From the NCBI RefSeq assembly GCF_017875645.1, contig NZ_JAGGMR010000001.1, positions 3,286,001 through 3,350,000 of the forward strand: a DNA stretch of 64,000 nt, given 5' to 3'. The notes under the pieces were generated by a model that saw nothing but the letters and a program-made list of their open reading frames with translations, ran no database searches and was not told the origin of the DNA. Below, one piece after another: positions 60,451 through 64,000 of this stretch. The position numbers were made by a program, and so were the translations under genes. Source of the stretch: Nocardia goodfellowii (GTDB taxonomy: Bacteria > Actinomycetota > Actinomycetes > Mycobacteriales > Mycobacteriaceae). Position 1 is the stretch's first letter; each line of letters opens with the position of its first letter.

Positions 60451-61341
60451 TCACTGTGGTCCGTGCTGTTCGTGGGTGAACGGCTTGCTGCCCTGCACCG
60501 CGGGCGCGCCTTCGGGGTTCATTTCCGGGCCCCGGTTGACGCGTTCGTCACCGGCAAGCCATTCCCCGGACGGGTCGTCGATGTAGTGCCATTCCATGCC
60601 CTCGGGCCACGGTCCCTGCCCCTCGTTCCACGGGCCGCGCGCGCTGCCCGCGCCGTCGGACATGTTGAAGGCAAGATTCTGGAAGCGGTCGTCGCCGGGC
60701 AAGACTCCCGGCGGGAAATTCACCGGCAACTCGTTGAGTGCGGCAGTGAACTGCTGGAAATGCGCCACCTCACGGCTCATCAGGAAGGACAACGTGTCCT
60801 GCACACCGGGATCGTCGGTGAACTGCTTCAAGTATTCGTAGACGATTTTGGCGCGCGACTCCGCGGCCAGGTTGCTGCGCAGGTCCACCGAGGGCTCGCC
60901 ATTGGAGTTCACGTAGGACCCCGACCAGGGCACACCGGCGGAGTTGCCGACATCGGGACCGCCGCCACGCAGCCCGAAGAACAGCGGGTCCACCGCGACC
61001 TGGTGAATCGCCTGTTCACGGCCGTCGGCGGAGGCGATCACCGGCATCCAGTCACAGTGCTCGTTGGCCTGCTTCAGGTCGTCGTTGAGGCCGTCGAGCA
61101 GCATGGTGATCATCGAACCGACGATTTCGAGATGACTGAATTCCTCGGTCGCGATATCCATGAACAGGTCGTACATCTTCGGATGTTTGCGCCGCAGTAC
61201 GAAAGCCTGGCTGAAGTACTGCATCGCCGCCTTCAATTCGCCGTTCGCGCCGCCGAACTGCTCTTGCAGCAGGGTCGCGAAGCGTGGATCGGGCCGCTCC
61301 ACCCGAACCTCGAACTGAAGGTCTTTGTTGTGGACGAACAT
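60451..61341 (-). CDS. Manganese catalase
   Basis: A 296-aa non-heme catalase that dismutates hydrogen peroxide with a dimanganese centre. Ligands are in ANGELKAAMQYFSQAF (Glu), ATEEFSHLEIVGSMI (Glu and His), AAESRAKIVYEYL (Glu) and SREVAHFQQFTAAL (Glu and His). The start MFVHNKDLQFEVRVERPDP is set by GAGGAG upstream; the longer frame is not supported. It is the first gene of a pair with hemerythrin. Confidence 0.94.
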   Translation of the reverse strand: MFVHNKDLQFEVRVERPDPRFATLLQEQFGGANGELKAAMQYFSQAFVLRRKHPKMYDLFMDIATEEFSHLEIVGSMITMLLDGLNDDLKQANEHCDWMPVIASADGREQAIHQVAVDPLFFGLRGGGPDVGNSAGVPWSGSYVNSNGEPSVDLRSNLAAESRAKIVYEYLKQFTDDPGVQDTLSFLMSREVAHFQQFTAALNELPVNFPPGVLPGDDRFQNLAFNMSDGAGSARGPWNEGQGPWPEGMEWHYIDDPSGEWLAGDERVNRGPEMNPEGAPAVQGSKPFTHEQHGPQ

Positions 61342-61507
61342 GTTTCTCCTCAGATCGTCGGGGCATGATTCCGCTGGTCTACCCGGCATGGTGTGCAGCA
61401 AACAGTCAGCTTTCAGTGACTTGGAACAACTGGGCGCAGGGATCACCTGGGTTGACGCCGCTGGTTCTGTGCGGGTGCGTCCAGACTTCCCAATCCATAG
61501 CAATCGG

Positions 61508-61849
61508 TCAGCACGATGCGCGGGGCGGGCCGGAGGATTGCCTCGCCTGGTTCTTCTCATGCGGCGACGAAGTCGGAGCTGTCAGGACAGCGGCAGCCGG
61601 GCTGCGCACCGCATGGCCGCTCGTCCTTGTTGGTCGGTCGGCGAGCAGTTGGATTTCCTGGTTGACCGCCATGGAAATGCCGATGACTACGGTGGCGATC
61701 TCCTCGCAGGGTCGATCCGCAGTGGTTGACACCTTTTGTGCCGCAGCGACTTCGGCGGTGCGGACGGCGCGCCAGTCGGCGACGATGTCACGTAACCGGT
61801 CCCGTACCGTTCCCGGCATTTCGGACAAAGGGGTGAGCTCGATAGGCAT
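61508..61849 (-). CDS. Hypothetical protein, weak
   Basis: A 113-aa frame starting MPIELTPLSEMPGTVRDRLRDIVADWRAVRTAEVAAAQKVSTTADRPCEEIATVVIGISMAVNQEIQLLADRP. The first half has a protein-like alternation of charged and hydrophobic residues; the second half is low-complexity. There is no clear ribosome-binding site, and the codon bias is weaker than in neighbouring genes. It may be a decayed or spurious gene in the 694-bp gap between the catalase and the next gene. Confidence 0.3.
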   Translation of the reverse strand: MPIELTPLSEMPGTVRDRLRDIVADWRAVRTAEVAAAQKVSTTADRPCEEIATVVIGISMAVNQEIQLLADRPTRTSGHAVRSPAAAVLTAPTSSPHEKNQARQSSGPPRASC

Positions 61850-62035
61850 CCAGTTGCGTACTGCTGGTTGGACTTCCGAGGCCGGCGATGGTCGGCTGGC
61901 TCGGCGCGGCCAACGCTGGTAACGGACGGTTCCCCGGAGTTCGGCTCTACCAGTTGGCAATTGCGCGTCGTGCCGACACACCGATCTGACGGCGGGCTGG
62001 CACTCGGCACGGCAGGCTCCCGGTTTGATGTCGGG

Positions 62036-62443
62036 ATGCACCGTATCCGCAACCGATCCCGTGGTCGGCTCGGCATTCTGGCATTGGCATCGACGCCCCT
62101 GGCTGTTTCCGTCCAGGCGTCGGCGGCCGGGAGCGTCGTGCTCACCAACGCGGACTCCGCCAGGTCGATAGTCGCCGAGGTCGGCCACGACATCGAGGTC
62201 CGGCTCAGTAGTTATCGGGAGAACGGGGTCACGTACACGTGGCAGCTCCCGGTCTCCAGTGACTCGTCGATCCTGCCGCGCGTCTCCGCCGGTGTGACGC
62301 CCGCCGGTGGCGCCGCGGCTGTTTTCCGGGTGGACAAGCCCGGCGACAGCGTGATCAGCGTAGAACGGAATTGCCGACCTGATCCGGACCGCGACTGCCC
62401 CTCCGTCATGCTGCCGTGGAAAGTCGCGGTGCGCGTGAAGTAG
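62036..62443 (+). CDS. Secreted protein with I42/chagasin-like fold
   Basis: A 135-aa exported protein: basic N-terminus and hydrophobic core (MHRIRNRSRGRLGILALASTPLAVSVQASAAGS). The mature part, SVVLTNADSARSIVAEVGHDIEVRLSSYRENGVTYTWQLPVSSDSSILPRV and later PAGGAAAVFRVDKPGDSVISVERNCRPDPDRDCPSVMLPWKVAVRV, resembles the immunoglobulin-like fold of protease inhibitor family I42 (G-D-x-L, TYTW and R-P-like motifs). Two Cys may form a disulfide. The match is by eye and tentative. The longer upstream frame is not supported. Confidence 0.55.
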   Translation: MHRIRNRSRGRLGILALASTPLAVSVQASAAGSVVLTNADSARSIVAEVGHDIEVRLSSYRENGVTYTWQLPVSSDSSILPRVSAGVTPAGGAAAVFRVDKPGDSVISVERNCRPDPDRDCPSVMLPWKVAVRVK

Positions 62444-62542
62444 CGGATGGGTTCGACGGAATGTAGACATCATGGCGTCGGCTCCGACGTTCCGGGTAAG
62501 GATGGGCCATCGGGGCGCATCCGTGATCGCGAAGGAGCCATG

Positions 62543-62935
62543 ATGAAGTACGTCATCCTGATTCACTCCAATCCGCAACCATGGGGCCATCCCACCGGCG
62601 ACTATCTGCCCGAATACCAGGCGATGTCCCAGGAGGAGCGCGACCGGGTCAACTCCGATTTCGAGAAGTTGCTCGGGGAGATGCACGAAAAGGGTGAGCT
62701 GCTGACGGGGGAGGCACTCGGAGCGCCGGAGTCCTCGCGGCTGTACCGGTGGAGCGACGGCAGACCACTGGTGACCGACGGTCCGTATTCGGAGGCCAAG
62801 GAGCATTTGGCGGGGTTCTTCCTGATCGACGTCGAAAATCATGCCCGCGCGGAGCAGATCGCCGCGCAGTTCGCCGGTCCCGGGGAAACCGTCGAATTGC
62901 GGCCCGCGATGTGGCCGGGCGGCGACGACCAGTGA
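62543..62935 (+). CDS. YCII/DGPF-domain protein
   Basis: A 130-aa protein of the YCII-related DGPF family: MKYVILIHSNPQPWGHPTGDYLPEY, then LTGEALGAPESSRLYRWSDGRPLVTDGPYSEAKEHLAGFFLIDVENHARAEQIAAQF. The TDGPYSEAKE box is the family signature. The start is the second of two ATGs, 5 nt after GAAGGAG. Its stop overlaps the GTG of the sigma factor gene by 4 bp (GTGA). DGPF proteins regularly accompany ECF42 sigma factors. Confidence 0.92.
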   Translation: MKYVILIHSNPQPWGHPTGDYLPEYQAMSQEERDRVNSDFEKLLGEMHEKGELLTGEALGAPESSRLYRWSDGRPLVTDGPYSEAKEHLAGFFLIDVENHARAEQIAAQFAGPGETVELRPAMWPGGDDQ

Positions 62936-64000
62936 GCCAACGGGTGGTGCAGGACGCGTGGCGGCGCGAGTCGCCGCACGTCCTGGCCGCCCTGCTGCGC
63001 CGGCACGGCGACCTCGGTGACTGTGAGGATGCCGCCCAGGAAGCGGCCGAGGCGGCGACGGTGCAGTGGGTTCGCGATGGGGTGCCCGCCAATCCGCGCG
63101 GTTGGCTCATCGCGGTGGCGGCACGGCGTTTGATCGATCGGGTGCGGGCCGACCGGGCGCGGGCCGGACGCGAAGAGGCCGTGGCCGCCGCACAGCCGAG
63201 CGACGCGCACTCGGTGCCGGCGGTGGATCAGACGGCAGACGACAGCGACGACATGCTGCGGATGCTGGTGCTCTGCTGTCATCCGGCTCTGAGCCGCTCT
63301 TCGCAGGTCGCGTTGACCCTGCACGCGGTAGGCGGATTGGGAACCGGTGAGATCGCCGCCGCCTACCTCGTTCCGCCACGCACCATGGCGCAACGTCTCA
63401 CCCGGGCCCGGTCGACTTTGCGGTCGGCCGGTGCGATGTTCGAGCTACCGAGCCCCTCGGAGCTACCCGCGCGCATCACGTCCGTCCTCGATGTGTGCCA
63501 TCTGCTGTTCACCGAGGGGCACACCCGTTCCGCCGGCGGCGCACTGGTGGATTGGAGCCTGACCGAGGAAGCGATTCGCCTGACCCGCCAATTACATTCC
63601 GCGATACCGGAGCACGACGAGGTCGCGGGAGCGCTGGCCCTCATGCTGCTCACGCACGCTCGAGCGGCGACCCGGTCCGCGGACGGCAACCTGGTACCGC
63701 TGGCCGAACAGAACCGTGCCCGGTGGGACCGGCAACTGATCGCGGAAGGCGTCGGCATCCTGGAGCGGGTCCTGCCGCGCGGCCATGTCGGCCGGTTCCA
63801 GTTACAGGCGGCGATCGCCGCGGTGCACGCGGAAGCATCCGACTGGGAGCGCACCGACTGGCCGCAGATCAGCATCCTCTACGCCATGCTCGACCGCGTC
63901 GCACCCAGCCCGTTCGTGACGCTCAACCGCGCCGTCGCGGTCGGCATGGCGGTCGGCCCACAACACGGTTTGGACCTGATCGCGCCCCTGCTCGACAACA
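62932..64000 (+). CDS. ECF sigma factor (ECF42/DGPF-type), cut by window end
   Basis: A partial frame running off the window. It starts MSQRVVQDAWRRESPHVLAALLRRHGDLGDCEDAAQEAAEAATVQWVRDGVPANPRGWLIAVAARRLIDRVRADRARA, a sigma2 region, followed by sigma4 (SQVALTLHAVGGLGTGEIAAAYLVPPRTMAQRLTRARSTLR). A long C-terminal extension follows (FTEGHTR..., RWDRQLIAEGVGIL, LYAMLDRVAPSPFVTLNRAVAVGMAVGP), the TPR-like extension of ECF42. It overlaps the DGPF gene by 4 bp. ECF42 has no anti-sigma factor, so the DGPF protein or the extension may control it. The missing part is the C-terminal 50 or more residues. Confidence 0.9.
   Translation, partial: MSQRVVQDAWRRESPHVLAALLRRHGDLGDCEDAAQEAAEAATVQWVRDGVPANPRGWLIAVAARRLIDRVRADRARAGREEAVAAAQPSDAHSVPAVDQTADDSDDMLRMLVLCCHPALSRSSQVALTLHAVGGLGTGEIAAAYLVPPRTMAQRLTRARSTLRSAGAMFELPSPSELPARITSVLDVCHLLFTEGHTRSAGGALVDWSLTEEAIRLTRQLHSAIPEHDEVAGALALMLLTHARAATRSADGNLVPLAEQNRARWDRQLIAEGVGILERVLPRGHVGRFQLQAAIAAVHAEASDWERTDWPQISILYAMLDRVAPSPFVTLNRAVAVGMAVGPQHGLDLIAPLLDN

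Noticed and set aside
61508..62842. 444-aa minus-strand frame
   Set aside because: It overlaps the exported protein gene at 62036 and the DGPF gene at 62543 on the other strand. Only its last 113 codons (61508-61849) might be real.

Overview
The window is a high-GC actinobacterial chromosome segment, most likely from Nocardia or a close mycolic-acid relative (Rhodococcus or Mycobacterium type). The evidence is the housekeeping order, which follows the Mycobacterium tuberculosis block from rpsP to the PBP-lipo gene: rpsP-khpA-rimM-trmD, rplS-lepB-rnhB-DUF2469-yraN-comM-dprA-xerC, an M23 peptidase facing rpsB-tsf-pyrH-frr-cdsA, rlmN, and finally PBP/GNAT/ispG/rip1/dxr. Many start codons lie 6-8 nt after a TANNNT -10 hexamer, as expected for leaderless actinobacterial transcripts. 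No tRNA, rRNA, insertion sequence, prophage or CRISPR array was recognised. This genus assignment is inference from synteny and protein style.

Layout. 1-2.2 kb: ribosome and tRNA maturation operon. 2.2-8.6 kb: accessory genes (acyl-CoA synthetase, Tex, a membrane protein, LysR, DUF6506) separating trmD from rplS. 8.7-15.9 kb: L19, signal peptidase, RNase HII, a DNA-uptake/processing set and XerC. 16-19.4 kb: an acetoacetate-decarboxylase-like gene behind a KstR-like box, two DUF202 membrane proteins and an alkyl sulfatase. 19.4-23.6 kb: heptanucleotide repeat tracts, two GAF-ANTAR regulators, a triplicated 32-33 bp repeat, DUF1990, an M23 peptidase and a secreted protein with three 36-residue repeats. 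24-28.3 kb: translation and phospholipid operon with a strong terminator after tsf. 28.3-35.2 kb: LapA-like protein, secreted lipase and a divergent acyl-CoA catabolic cluster (synthetase; thiolase-SDR-double-TetR regulator). 35.5-42.9 kb: RlmN, membrane protein, fructosamine-kinase-like protein, Ser/Thr kinase, DUF5997/LysR divergent pair, EmbR-like SARP-FHA regulator and a small exported peptide. 43-50 kb: cell wall and isoprenoid block. 50-64 kb: accessory regulators and stress genes, including an HxlR/SDR pair, an orphan ImmA/IrrE protein, a permease, an XRE-DUF5753 protein, a secreted GH1 protein, a GntR-TetR fusion facing an amidohydrolase, manganese catalase plus hemerythrin, and a DGPF-type ECF sigma factor cut by the window end.

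The strongest candidates for new biology are local regulatory circuits with visible operators (15947-15960, 31926-31939, 50969-50986 and 58304-58417), the 36-residue-repeat secreted protein between the M23 gene and rpsB, and the heptamer tracts at 19505-19766. All functional assignments rest on motif recognition by eye; no database search was run.
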